Below, piece by piece: positions 43,499 to 55,548 of a DNA stretch of 64,000 bases (the stretch's first letter is position 1; every line of letters starts with the position of its first letter). The DNA is from Daedaleopsis sinensis (Eukaryota; Basidiomycota; Agaricomycetes; Polyporales; Polyporaceae), in assembly GCA_033807695.1 (NCBI GenBank), contig CM066302.1, positions 4,807,033 to 4,871,032 of the forward strand. The letters run 5' to 3'. The translations under genes were made by a program, and so were the position numbers. The notes beneath the pieces are model-generated. The model saw only the letters and a list, made by a program, of their open reading frames with translations, was not told the origin of the DNA and searched no databases.

Positions 43499-46400
43499 CT
43501 ACGCCCAATTAGGCAGTTCTACAAGGTCCTCGCCGTCCAGCTCATACATGCGCGCGAGATCCTGAAGCTCGGCGTCCTCGTCTACTGATGGCAGTTCAGC
43601 TGTACTCTGCACGTCAGGCCCATCCCATTCGGGCCCTCTGACCACAGAAGATCGTGCCGCCGCCTCGAAGCATACAGTCCGGAAGGTGATACGCATGCGA
43701 CGCCGGATGCTAGCTTGGTCGTGCGCGTACGCGCTCAACCCCTCCTGCAGCTGCGGATCCGAATGAACCTCCCGCATCATCGCGCGCGCATACCAGATCT
43801 CCTCCTCGCAGATAAGCGTTGCGAGACAGCGACGCATCTCCTCAGGGAGGAGCCTGATCTCCTCCCCCCACCGCATCGCGCGTGCGCGCATCTTCAGCCA
43901 CTCGACACGTAGCGAGTCGGTCGCACCGCCGTCCGCACTGGCTCCCTGATCCGCGCCCTTCCAGATCCAAGAGACGCGTCGATGCCCCTCACCTAATCCC
44001 GGTGCTTTGGCCTTGTCGCGCCTGCGCTTCTTGCTCAAAAGGACCGGCTCTTCCGAATCCGTCATATGACGGATGTCCGCATCGTGCAGGACCTCCAGCT
44101 CGTCCATCCAAGGCCCAGCGCCGGCTAGCGCGAGCTTCGCGCTGTGTGCGCGACGATAGGTCGCGGCGGCGCGATCCTTGCGTTCGTCCTGTTTACCGAT
44201 ATCTGCGCGCGCGCGCGTATTGGGCCCTTGGTGTCGGACGTGCTGCTTCCGGTACTTGTACAGATGCGCGATCGTATGGAGCTTGTTGCGCAGGTCGTCG
44301 AGCGCGTCGCGACATTGCGCTTCGCGTAGCCGGGACTCGATGTCAATGAGACGGGCCGCACAGACTCTGGCTCGGTGCGCTTCATTGACGTCCGAGGGTA
44401 GGCCAAGGCGCACATTCTCGACGTCTTCTACATCGGTTCGCGCGGCCTGATCCTCAGCCAGCACGGGGAGCGCAGCAGGCATGTATACGCCTTGCAGCTC
44501 CCGGAATTTGAGGAGGCGACGTCGTAGGGCATGGCGTCGTTCGACGAGGCCGGGGAGAGCTGAAGCGGTGGCTTTCAGGACGTCCCTTCGCAGGCGGTGT
44601 CTAATCAGAACAGCTATCAGCTTGAGCGCCCTATCTAATGTCATAGCCACATACTGGTGCTCTTCGATGTCGAGACCGTTCGTGATGAATCCGGAGGGAG
44701 AGACGTCGTGCAGAGGCACATAGTTGGTCGTCGCACCGGCTTTGGACTCTTCGTCGGCGATGATGCGACGTATCTCAGCTTGTGTAGGCCCTGGTACGGA
44801 GGAAAGACTCAGCGTTGCTGGACTGGTAGCGCCACTGGCGCCGCGATTTTTACGTACCTGATGCGAGAACCTGATATGGATCAGGTAGACTCTGGTCCTT
44901 CTCCCACGCAACGATCTGCGTCGTCCATTCAGCGATGTGGTTGGGTTCCAAGCGAGCTGTGAACTCTTTCAAGAGCTCGGCGTGCTCGGCATGTTCCCCT
45001 GCTGCGGTTACGAGGCGATCCCGAAGAGTCCACGCTGTGTGGCCAGGATGTTAGTTAGTAGTACTAGACGTCGAGTCCTCGAACGGACGGCGTAGATACA
45101 ACTCACGCAACATGACGTATTTACGCCAATTGGCATATGCCCATTGGTCCTCCAGGACTCCCTGACGCTTACCCGGACCCATTCCTTTCGTGCTGTTCGC
45201 GATCGGTTGAATCCACCACCAACGGCGCTCGATGCCTTCGCCATCAAGCCGCCCGGCGCCTACGCGGTAGTTGAGGGAGAATGGCGCGTGTCCCTCTGGT
45301 CGGTGACTGTAGTAGTGCAGTTTGGGGATGGCGTAGGCGATGGAGCCTTCGGGTAGGTCAATCTGAAGGTGCCGTGGGAAGCGCGCAATGCGCTCGAGGA
45401 GGCCACGCGCCCATTGACATGCTATGTCGTACGTAATCAATTTCTTGATGAACAGGTAGTGGAGCATGGACGAGACGAAGATAAAGTCCATGTTAATGCG
45501 CCTAGCGGGCGCATTTGTCAGACTGAGGTTATAGTATAATGAACGAGGAAAAAGGCCTACCGTTCACCAACCTGCGTGTCGCCTACGCCATTGGGCAGCA
45601 TGAACTCGTGGCGGGCGCAGATACAAGCACCCACGCCAGTGGCTGCGTACCCCTTGTGGTACTTGGTGTTGGCGTGATCCACCGCGGCCAGTCCCGTACA
45701 AGTAGACATCTGTGGTGTCACAGCAGCATGTCAGAGCGATCTTTTCAATAGACTCATCGTACTCACCTCGGTCTGGGCCGCATGCCCCTCCAGAACTGCC
45801 TTGTATCCTGTGTCCTCCACGAAGTATCCCCAGCCACTGCCGAGGATAGGGTCTTTCTCTTCGCTGGAAACCGCACGGCGTTTGAGGCGGAAACACGCAT
45901 CGATTGCGACGCTCATGACATATAGATACCTGCAGTAGCACAATGAGAATGAATCACCCGAGCAGAGACAAAGACGGGCGCGGGACGCACTGCATATCCT
46001 CCGAGACGCTCTGCCAATTCGGTGGCAGGTTTACTTCTGGGCGTGGACAGGCCGGACAGAGCACGGCGAGCTCGCCCGGCTTGGTACCTGCGATTCCAGT
46101 CGGGTCGTGGCCGCGACCTGCACGCTTGAGACGCTTGAGAAAACGCCATTGGCACGTCACTCGCATGAACGCTTCGTATCGATCTGGTAACTTGCGCGTG
46201 CCGGTGTTGTCCGTCATGCGCTGGAGTGACTCGTAGTAGTCAAACATGGAGGTCTTGCCCTGGACGCACTGGATGTGATAGTGCTCGAGCATCCGGATGG
46301 TGAAGACCGTGTTCGGGTCGACCTGTGTGGCCGGATACATGTCTGCGCGCAGGAGTTGTTGAACTAAACTGCCCGCCCGAGCCGCGCGGTCACATCCGCA

Positions 46401-47268
46401 GAACGCGATCTTGACGAAATGGCGGCCGTTGACGTCTATGGCGCAGAAGTCGTTACGTGCATGAATGGGGTTCACGCAGGTCGAGCCGTCCGCGTGACCG
46501 AGCTGGAGGGCTAGCCCCGCATCGCGCAGGGAACTCTCCTCGAACATCTTGCCGGTCCACTTCTATGTTGAGGTTAGCACGCGCGCGAAACAATAGCGCG
46601 CGCGCGGCGACAGATGTAGCACGTACCTTGACGCGGTGGAACGGGAGGAGAGAGTGTTGTTGACAGAGACATCGTGCGCACGAGAGGGGTCCTGGAGTGC
46701 AATCGAAGCAACGGAACTCGGGCGGTTCCTCGCCACAGTACGTACACTGCGCGGCGACGTAGTCGCCTCGACCTTCGCGCCGTATGAGCTCGTCCAAGTA
46801 TTTGTCGGCGTCCGGGATCCACGTCTTCATGGGTACATCCTTGGGCAGGCCGTTTGTGAGGGCTCGCGACACAGACCCAGAGGGCATAGCACTCACCGAG
46901 TTTAGATATCTTCGCGCGTGAGTCGCTGCGCCTTCTGCTGGGTTCAGATCTGCGTCTCCAACCCCTAGGTCATCTCGAAAAAATGACGCCCAGTCAGGCA
47001 GCGACTCAGAGGTCATTGGCGGGTCGTTAACGTCGAGCAAGCCAGTCTGCACGGGCGCGCGCGGCTGGGGGAGTGGAATGGGGAGGATCTCGGTGTGGAT
47101 TCTACGGCCGTCATCGGTAGACTTGTCGAGGGAGATGGATACTGTTTTCGAGGTAGAGGCGGCACGCGAGGTGGACGAAGAAGCTCTGAGGGCCTGGTCG
47201 GATGAGATGTAGAAGGTCTCCGACGCGTCTGGGTCGAAATATCGAGCGCGTTTGGCCTTCTTCGACAT
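43499..47268 (-). CDS. KDZ (Kyakuja-Dileera-Zisupton) transposase
   Basis: Multi-exon gene. The N-terminus (MSKKAKRARYFDPDASETFY) leads to a Cys-rich zinc segment (CTYCGEEPPEFRCFDC, then CARCLCQQHSLLPFHRV). The core has CGCDR (about 46395), LCPACPRPEVNLPPNW (46050), SVAIDACFRLKRRAV, DPILGSGWGYFVEDTGYK, STCTGLAAVDHANTKYHKGY, GVGACICARHEFMLPNGVGD, LITYDIACQWARGLLERI, FSLNYRVGAGRLDGEGIERR and NSTKGMGPGKRQG. These are the signature blocks of fungal KDZ transposases, including the acidic residues of the RNase-H-like core. Exon 44911-43499 is the helical C-terminal tail (LDIEEHQYVAM, DALDDLRNKLHTIAHLYKYR). No stop or frameshift was found in the exons examined. It is head to head with a TET/JBP gene, a known arrangement in basidiomycete KDZ transposons. 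Exact splice sites of the 6-8 introns were not all fixed. Confidence 0.92.
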
Positions 47269-47501
47269 ACTGTGAGAGAGCGCGGGGAAGTGAGGAGGAG
47301 GTCCACCATTTCTGTAAGGCAGACTACTGATTTTAGTGCTCGCAACACGGACCGCCCGTGAAATTTGCCCATGACCCGAGGACCCTGCAAAGTCCTCAAT
47401 TTCTTATATACCTGCGTTGGGAGAGACGTCCTTCTCCCTTCAGCCCATTTCGTCTCTCCCTCCGAGTCTTTCGTTCCCTCAGCAATCTCCCTGACGCCCT
47501 C
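47269..47501. promoter_or_regulatory. Bidirectional promoter region of KDZ and TET/JBP genes
   Basis: Only 233 bp separate the divergent start codons (KDZ at 47268 on minus, TET/JBP at 47502 on plus). A TATA-like sequence, tttcttatatacc, lies about 100 bp before the TET/JBP ATG, followed by a CT-rich tract typical of fungal core promoters. Co-regulation of transposase and dioxygenase is inferred from the shared spacer. Confidence 0.6.
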
Positions 47502-49597
47502 ATGCCTGCAGGCAAAGGTAAGTGCTGCACACTACAGCCTCTGCCATCTCGCGTTGCGTGCGCCCCGACCCTGGGGCCCGGCCGTGGTGGCGGCACTTGC
47601 CAAATCGCGGATGTGTTGCGCGTGCCCCGACCTTGGGGCCCGGATACAGACGTCAGGAGGCGGGTGTAGGGGCCTGATGCTCCTCATGGGCATCACACAC
47701 TAGACTAATCACGCACTCGGTCAGCAACCGCCCCAGACAGCGGCACCGACGCATTCAGAACGGTACGTGGACTGTCTCTGGGCTGAGAGTCAGTCCTCAT
47801 GTGCAGTGGTGGGCAGACCCGCTCGGGATCCGCGTTCTCGCCGTGGTTCTCGACGGTGGGGGTTCCTCTACATGCACCCCCCGACTTTCGACTTCACCGC
47901 GCCATCGACCTGGCGCTAAAGTCACAGGAGGAGGCCGCCGCCACATGGCGCGACCCTGATGAAGAGGATCGGGGAGTGAAGACCCCGGAATGTTACAGTC
48001 CGGAGTCTACCGTCTCGCCCCCCCCTCCAATGGCTCCCCCTCTCGCACACGAGCCGCAGCACGACGAGCCGACCGGTGAGGCACAGCCTGAATACGATGA
48101 CTCGATTTCCAAGGCTTTGTACCACCGGCGACTCCACAAGAAGAAGCGTCGGCGACAGAATCGCGCGAGGATGCAGGACCCCGAGATGAACCGCCCGATA
48201 AAATCGTGCGCGAAGGCGCGACCTCAGGACCCGATCGGGGCACCGAGCGGGTCCTCCGCTCCTCCATCAGAACAGCCTGGACGACGACTCACCACTACTC
48301 AGCCGAGTCCTCCGCGTCGCCCAGATTCGGCCATGCAAAACGGCGCCGACAGTGCCAGCGTGCTCGGAGAGCCGCTCATATGCCCATTCTCGCTGGACAT
48401 GGGCGAGAACCGGGTCGCATCCACCGGGTATATGGGCCTGCAGGAGAAGCCCGAAGGCAGTCAACACTCGGGAGAGGAGGTTACGATTGAAGGTTTGATG
48501 GCGAAGGGGTTCACATATCATGCTTGGGACGGGAAGTACGTAATCGGCGGCTGACAACTCACCTCATACTAACAGCGATTGCTAGGACTTCGCATGCACT
48601 ACTAGACTATACCGGCACCTGGGTTATAGGGTCGCTGGCAGGCTCTCCGAGTGATCCGACGTATCATACCGACGTCAACCAGGCTCTGCAGGATGCGTTT
48701 GACGAGGCCAACGAGAAGTATCGTTTCCCCGCCAAAGACAATCGTCGCGGCCCAGGCATCAGAGCTATTTCCTGCGGGATATCGTTCGGCGGCGGTCAGC
48801 AGGTGAGGGCCGCTACTTTTGGTGCACACCTGTTGGGTACTCAGAAACGGGCATTCGTTCAGCGAATCGGTAATCTGTGCCAGGGAAGTCGGGCCAACGA
48901 CGAAGTGGTCGCGAAGCTGGTCAACCTCACGGCAACCAAGCGTGTTGCCATGTATGGCAATGGTGAGCGTCTTTCCTCTCTTCTTCGCGCCCGTGCGCTC
49001 ACACCAACCGCCTGCCCTCCGCTGCTCGTGCGGGGTCACTGTCGCGCACACCTCCCTTCAGCCGCCCTACAGGTGTTCGAGCCCGGTATATACAAGCTGT
49101 ACGACAGGACGCTTTGCGCGGTTTGCGAGCGCGACCCCACGCTCGTGCGTCTGTTTGGCAAGAATGCGTTCGCGAGTACCACGTTCAACGTCGGGTCGCG
49201 AACGGTCACCAGCGAGCACTACGATCATCTCAATCTCGCCTACGGACCGTGCGCCATTACCGCGATTGGGAAGTACAATCCAAAGACGAGTGGGCACCTC
49301 ATCTTGTGGGATTTACGGATGATTATTGAGTTCCCTCCAATGTCGACCATCATAATCCCTTCCGCGATCGTCGCGCATTCCAACATCCCTATCCGCGAGC
49401 ACGAGCGTCGGTATTCCATGACACAGTACTCCGCTGCAGGCTTGTTCCGATGGATCGACTGCGGCTTCCAGTCGAAGAAGTCGTTGGAGGAGTCCGGTGG
49501 ACAGATGCCGGAGAGTGGTCGGAAATATTGGGAGCGCGGCGTGGCGACGCTCAGTACTTGGGCCGAGGTGCAGGCGAACTTGGGTAGAGCGATGTAG
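47502..49597 (+). CDS. TET/JBP-family 2-oxoglutarate/Fe(II) dioxygenase (539 aa, 6 exons)
   Basis: Exons 47502-47517, 47741-47762, 47807-48535, 48586-48802, 48863-48962 and 49062-49597 sum to 540 codons. The N-terminal 250 residues are low-complexity with a basic run (RRLHKKKRRRQNRARMQ), a likely nuclear signal. The catalytic double-stranded beta-helix has the iron triad H414-x-D416 (in TSEHYDHLN) and H467 (IVAHSNIPI), with R477/R478 (ERRYSMTQY) placed to bind 2-oxoglutarate. Conserved blocks are NVGSRTVTSEHYD, GHLILWDLRMIIEFPP and AAGLFRWIDCGF. Family members oxidise 5-methylcytosine in DNA; a Coprinopsis enzyme is characterised. In basidiomycetes the family has expanded together with KDZ transposons. 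All visible active-site residues are present. It shares a promoter region with the KDZ gene. The substrate is inferred. Confidence 0.88.
47551..47642 (+). repeat. Two copies of a GC-rich stem in TET/JBP intron 1
   Basis: gcgccccgaccctggggccc (from about 47560) and gtgccccgaccttggggccc (from about 47621) recur about 61 bp apart. Each can fold CCCC against GGGG. They lie in the 223-bp first intron, much longer than the neighbouring 50-100-bp introns, and may be relatives of the hairpin family at 38.7 and 42.1 kb. Confidence 0.55.
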
Positions 49598-49968
49598 ACG
49601 TTTTAGAATTGTCTGTGACTTGCGCGCAAGTTTCATGTACGGCTACGACATCTTGATTCTAACTGCTGTCCTCCACTCATCCAATCTGCTACACTAATGT
49701 GTCACTAGTACGCCTTACGAAGTGCATTGACCACTGGCACTAGCCGCGCTAGCAAGGGACGCGTCTGGCCATGGATGCGTCTCAGCGCCTGCTTCCACAC
49801 GTCTCAGCGTCTCAGGAGGAATGTAGGGAGAGGGAACCGAAAGCGTCTCAGCGCCTGCACTTGTTGCGCCGTTCACCCAGCATTTACCTCCTCCGAGTCT
49901 CCATCACCGGCTTGCGCTCAAGCTCGTTCGTCCTCCCCCGCTTAAACTCGCCCATCATCCTCCCCTAT

Positions 49969-50769
49969 ATGCCTGGTTCGTCTGAAGCAGACACCAAGAC
50001 AGCCGAGAGGCGGGCCCGACGTCGTGCGCGCAACCTTCGATATCGCACCAAAAAACAATCTGAGCTGCAGCAGAGCAGCAGGCCGCCATCATGCGAGCCA
50101 AGGTGAGTGCCGTCTCGTTGAGAGCAGTCTCCGACTGGGAATTGACTGACGACGATGTTCTGCGGGCACATCAGCGGAGATGTGTCCGCCGCCGACGAGA
50201 TCGAAGACTCGGAGCCTACTACCCCGCCATCGGAGGCAGAACTCGACGATGAGCCCCGCCGGTCCCCGCGGATCATCCTCTGGGACCCCGGCTTTGCAGC
50301 AGCGGTGCAGCAGTAAGTACTCGTCCTACCCTCAGGCAGGGTTTTCTTTGACCATTGTGCTAGCGAGATCTCGCATCCTGTCGCTTTCCCCACCACATCC
50401 GACTTCCTGTTTACGACAATTTTCACTCGCTTCAATCGGGACCTCAAAGCATGGGGATATCTTGACGATCCCCGGTTCAGGTTCGACGAGCGCATCGCAG
50501 AGGAATATGCCTCAGTCTCCACCGACCCAGAGGAGCTCAAACGATGGATGGAAGCCAAGGAGGCGTGGTTGAACGAGGGCGATCGCATCCTTCAGGCCAT
50601 CGAGGACGCTCTGTATTCAGACCTTATGGAATCCGGGTTACAGTTAGCACACATACGACGCAATAGCCACCGCGTCCTTTGCTCCACTGCCCTTAGCATT
50701 CAGTACATGATGGTCGTCGTAGAATTTCGTTTGGACGAGATTGATGTACGCATGCGCGCCGCTGTTTAG
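49969..50769 (+). CDS. Small hypothetical protein (225 aa, 3 exons)
   Basis: Exons 49969-50102, 50175-50312 and 50364-50769 sum to 226 codons. I do not recognise the family. The N-terminus is strongly basic (RRARRRARNLRYRTKKQSEL) and resembles a bZIP basic region, but no leucine zipper follows. The middle is acidic and Pro-rich (DEIEDSEPTTPPSEAELDDE). The C-terminal half is predicted helical (DPEELKRWMEAKEAWLNEGD). It lies 371 bp after the TET/JBP stop in the same orientation and converges with the next gene (stops 106 bp apart). A DNA-binding role is only suggested by the basic region. Confidence 0.62.
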
Positions 50770-50874
50770 GGACAGTAAATGCACAGAACAAGTCTTCGAT
50801 GCGATAAAGCAGGAGTAATACATCTGACAGGGGGTATATACCAGTATACATGCCGTGACCCAACCTACAAGGCC

Positions 50875-52175
50875 TCAGATCTCAGAGGTCATGACTGGCA
50901 CCCCCACCTTGCGCGCCATGTACTGCTGGACGAAGTACCAGGCGGCCCTGCTCAGCGACTTGAAGATGACGAGCTTCATTCCGGGGCGGGTGCCAAGCAT
51001 CAGCAATGCGGTGTTTCTACAAAGGGAATCAGAACAGGCGATCTGACTGCGGGCGATCCTGCGCGATGGCGTCAGAAAATTGATGGCTTACCTGTCCATG
51101 TAGATGCCGGGGTGCTCGCCGCGGATGACGACGAAGAACTCCTTTGGGCGAGGGACTGCGACGACCTCGACAGCCGACGGTATTCTCGCCTTGGACCCAC
51201 TTGCAGGAGCCTGGGATGACGACGGGCGCGAAGCACGGACGCGCGACGGCGGCGGCGGCGGCGGCGGCGGTCGCGAAGCGTGAACAGGCGAAGCCGAGTC
51301 TCGTGGAAGGAGAGGGCACGAGGAGGTGGCCGCACGGGATCTGAAACCGGGGGACATCGCCGGGCGCGACGCGAAGGGGACCTCGGGAACAGGGAGTGCG
51401 CGTGATGTGATGCGTGGAGTGGAATGGGGCGAGATTGTGCCCACGAAGAGCGTCGGGGTCTCCACCGGTCCGGGGGAGATCGTGCCTGCAGTGAGTGAGG
51501 GAGAAGGGGACAAACTGAGCGAAGAGACACTGGAGATGGTGGACGATATGAGGTCAACACCCTCACGAGCTTCAGGGTTGTCGTAGTGACAGTGACGCCA
51601 GTACAATTGTTCGTCGTCTTCGGGGCCGTGTTGACCGTTCTCGTGGTCGTCGATGTCGTCGCCCGAGTTGCTGCCGCTGTGCGCGATCGCAGGTATCGAG
51701 ACATCTCGACTGAGATGCAGCTCCCATTCGATTTCCTCGCCGTCGGGTAAGGGTTGAGAGCCGGATGAAGGGGAGGCGGCGCGGGGGTCTACAGGAGTGG
51801 GGATGGCAGGACGCGGGGGCGGTGGTTGCCAGTTGCCGACCCCGGCTGTTGGGCCTTGCAGCCATGCACGGCGCGCACTCTCCAGAGATCGGAATCCCTT
51901 GTGCGACGACCCCGCGAAGCCTGTGACCATCGCACTCGCTATGCCCCTGCGCAGAGACGTGAGAAGCACAGACGAGAGATGCATGAGCCGGAAACTCACC
52001 AATTATGAAACAAACCGACCGCTCTACCCACCCACACGACGTAGATCGTGGAACGACCGAGTCCTTCGGGCTGTCCGATTGGCACGATGTCTCCCATCTC
52101 ATTGAAGACGGGCGTAGGACCGAGGGAGGCGGCGAGACCGTCGAAGCCGTGGATGAGCTCCTCGTAGTTGCTCAT
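50875..52175 (-). CDS. Protein with two RNase H1 hybrid-binding-like domains (390 aa, 3 exons)
   Basis: Exons 52175-52000, 51946-51092 and 51016-50875 sum to 391 codons. Two modules resemble the viroplasmin / RNase H1 N-terminal hybrid-binding fold. One is at the N-terminus (YVVWVGRAVGLFHNWGIASA, then VTGFAGSSHKGFRSLESARR). One is at the C-terminus (FFVVIRGEHPGIYMDRNTAL, then LVIFKSLSRAAWYFVQQYMA). In both, an intron falls just after the GxxPG/GLFHN-type strand. Between them is a long disordered Ser/Pro-rich linker with a poly-Pro tract. There is no RNase H catalytic domain. In RNase H1 this fold binds RNA-DNA hybrids; here the role is unknown. Proteins of this type are frequent near mobile elements in mushrooms. 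Confidence 0.68.
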
Positions 52176-52404
52176 GGTGGGAGGAGGAAGACTTGGGAGG
52201 AGGAGGAGGAGGCTGTCGAAGCGAGGGAACTCGATTAGGAGATCTAACCACGTGCGCTGTGTACTGTCACGGGTGTGACGTGACCTTTCGCGAGTGGAAC
52301 GAGCGTGACGCCCTCGGACGCGTCTCTTGGTGGAAGTTGTCCAACATCCACTGCCCCTTCTACCCGCGTCGCCTCCAACGCCAGCTACAAAAACGCGACC
52401 CATC

Positions 52405-55400
52405 ATGCCCAATCAACCTACTCCTGCTCTCGCGCCCGCTCCTACCGCCGCCAAGTCCTCCAAAGCAGCGCGTAAGCGACGCAAAGCCAAACAGAAAAAG
52501 GCGGCAGACTCTGGGCCTGCGGTAAAACCTGGAGCAAAGAGTAATTTCCGCGGCGAGCGCGCCGAATTCGTAGATCACTGGTACTACAAGTTTCTACTCG
52601 TCAAAGGCCAGCCTCAGAAAGTCCACGATGCCTTTTGGAGCGATCTGTACGCGGCATACTGGGAGAGGTTTCCTTGGCACCTACCCCTCGACCGCGATCC
52701 CTATGAGCCCATGCCACCGCCTCCCGAGGAGACTCCGGAAGTTCTGCTGGAGAAGGAGGAAGTGGTGACGAAGACTCAAGATGTACGTACTCATGAATCT
52801 CGCGATAACAGTGTAACTGACCTGGTTATTAGCGCCTCCAGGGACATCTGCGGTATCGAGCGACTACCGCAGCACGCAAGGACCGTAACCCGTGGCACTG
52901 GTTAGTTTCCAAGCTCCACCAACAGGCCAACCCTCCACCGGTGCCGCGCAAGCTCGCCCTGTGGCAGCATCTCATGCACAAGAAGCACAATGAGATACAA
53001 GTCGCCTTCGCCGAGCGTTGGCCAGCCGCGAATCTCCCGGATAGAGAGCAAGTGAACTTCCGTGGGATTATCGCCCGCGAACTGCTAGCCCAGCAGTCCG
53101 AGGAGTACGTGAAGGAGCTGCAAGTTGAAGTGGATGCGATGCACGACCTCGACATGGCCGCCTACGAAGCCGAGATGGTCCCGACGTCCGGCGTGCCTCA
53201 GGACGAGGAGCATAAGGCGATGTAAGTCTTTCCAGTAGTATGTTTTAACCTCATCACTCACTCGCATGCGTATAGGGCCCGAGCGAACTTCGCGCCCATC
53301 GTGACGCCCCTGCTCAAGCTCCTGCGGGTATACACGGGCTACTACATTACACTCATCTGTGGCGTCCCACTGCCCGAAGGGGAGAAGGAGTTCGATATTA
53401 AAGTGTGCGTGCTTTTCCATTCATTCACTTGAACGACTTGACTTATAGTGTACGACGCGTGCAGAATGAACGAAGGCAAAGCATCTAAGGGAGCAACATG
53501 GCATGGCGTCGAAGGCTCGACATTTTCCGGCGACGTCATGCCGTCCTTCACCCGTTTCCTGATGTCAACAGAGGGTACATGTGTTATATCCCTATGCGCG
53601 AGCGGTCACTGACTACCTACCCTAGAATATGTGCAACGACAAGCTTCGCATCAAGACCCCGAGATCCCCGAGCCACAGGCGTCAACATCGAACGCCGCTG
53701 AACCCGGCCCGAGTAGCGCCGGTCTATACAGGATCGAGAACGCGTCCTCCCCTCCTCCTCCTCCCAAGAAGAAGAAGGGCAAAACGAAGCCAACACCCCG
53801 CGGCAAGGCTGCAGACGATTCTGACTCGGCCATCGACACGGAGCCCGGCTCTGGATCCAGCTCCGATGACGAAGAAGATGAACTCGCTGGAGATGAGGAC
53901 GAGGGCGCGGGCGCCGGAGCAGGCGAGGACGAGGGCGAGGACGAGGACGAGGACGAGGGCGAGGAGTACGACGACGAGGAGATCCCCGCGGGAGCAATCA
54001 TCCCGACAGCCGAGGACCTCGGCCTCAACGACGCGATGGGCCGTAAGTTAGACGCCATGGGCGACAACGAGCGCAAGGTCTTCTTGTGGCTCCATCGCAA
54101 CAAGTCGGACTGGGAGATTGAGTGTCTCAACACGCAGGCAAGTAACAAGGAGATGTTTGAGAAGCTGGGTCTCGCGCTACCGGCGCACCGGGTGGACAAA
54201 GGCAAAGGGAAGGAAGTCCCTCGCCGTCGCGCTCCGAAGACACAGGCCGCACCCACCGAACCCCGTCGTTCATCTCGTCTGAATCCAGCATCCTCCGAAC
54301 ACCCAACCGTGGGTTCATCGGCCCAAAACGGAGCACATATGACACCATCTCCGCCCGCTGGTCCTTCTGGCTCTTCGGCGCAAGTAGCGCTACCCTCAGA
54401 CGCCCGTGCAAGCGGCGCGATGCGTTCTGACTTGCCCGCGCCGCCGACGCAATCCTGTCCCCCCTCCGCGACGTTCTCTGGTGACAACGCGCCGCCGGCC
54501 GCACCCACCCCTTCCATTGGCACCACGTTACCCGCTGCGCCCACCACGTCCTCCGCCGCCAGTGCACTACCCGCTGCGCTCGCGCCAGGGACATCCTCCG
54601 CCGACAGCGCGCCACCGCCCGCGCCCGCGCCCTCGTCCTCGCCCTCGCCCGCGCCCACTCCGGCGCCGGCGCCCGCTCCGGGGACATCCGCTGCGGACAG
54701 CGCGCCACCCGTCGTGCCCGTACCACCCGCCGCGCCCGTCCCGACACCTCCGCCCGTTGCACCCGCGACGTCCGCTGCCAATGGCAGCGCGCCTCCCGCG
54801 ATGACGGCAGTGACGATCAACTACAAAGACTGGCCAGAGTGGGTGCAGGACGCATTCAATTTCCTCGACAACATCGACTGCGGCTCGACGTTCGACCGCG
54901 CTCTAGCCTTGTGGACCGAGGTCGAACGCACGTATAAATGGGAGAGCTCTGTACGTATACATAGCTTACTGGAACATAATTCGATGCTAACCAATCGTTC
55001 ATAGAAAACTGGATTGAGCGCGAAGGGACGTCCCGCCGCAGTCGGGCACTGGATCCGCCACAACCGCCGCGACTTTGCGAAGACGCCGCCCATTCCCTCC
55101 GAGTCTGCCTATGCGCGCTCGTGGTGGGACTGGTGGACCGCTCTTCAACCATCGTGGCGACCGCGCGATACTAGAGGACGTCCTGTCCCCGGTGGCCAAG
55201 GCTCATGGGATGGCCTGAACATCCCGGGGAAGAACGGGATGTTGATGGTGCTCTTGTCCCTCGTATGGTGGAACGAGGTGGCAGCCGACTCTCGTGCAGA
55301 CTGGAACGCCGCCGTCGACGACGTGACATGGGCCCTGGAGGCGCTTTTGCAGGACGCGCGTAGCCGGCGCGGCATCGATACCCAGGACGATCCCAAAGAC

Positions 55401-55548
55401 GAAGTGATGCCCGACGCCGCTGTCGAGGAGAACAGGTAGGGCCGCCCCGCCGCACGCCATATTCATCGCTAACCCCGCATTAATTAGGAAACGTACTAGG
55501 GGTGGTGGAGTTAAGTTCCGCCCTCTAAAACGGCCTCGCCGATCGTAA
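52405..55548 (+). CDS. Large charged hypothetical protein (940 aa, 7 exons)
   Basis: Exons 52405-52782, 52833-53221, 53276-53404, 53465-53574, 53626-54950, 55005-55435 and 55488-55548 sum to 941 codons. The family is unnamed to me, though the C-terminal part (SYARSWWDWWTALQPSW-like, read AYARSWWDWWTALQPSW, then GLNIPGKNGMLMVLLSLVWW) is a pattern I associate with repeated Agaricomycete proteins near transposons. The N-terminus is Lys/Ala-rich (AARKRRKAKQKKAA). Mid-protein there is an acidic Glu/Asp run (53871-53970), then a long Pro/Ala/Ser repeat (54430-54790). The tail is basic (RGGGVKFRPLKRPRRS), a likely nuclear signal. Splicing from exon 3 to exon 4 uses the CAG at 53464; an earlier AG would give a stop. 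Function unknown. Confidence 0.68.

Noticed and set aside
53651..54820. Long minus-strand ORF of 389 codons (Gly/Ala/Ser-rich)
   Set aside because: It is the mirror of the Pro/Ala and Asp/Glu repeats in the real plus-strand gene at 52405-55548.
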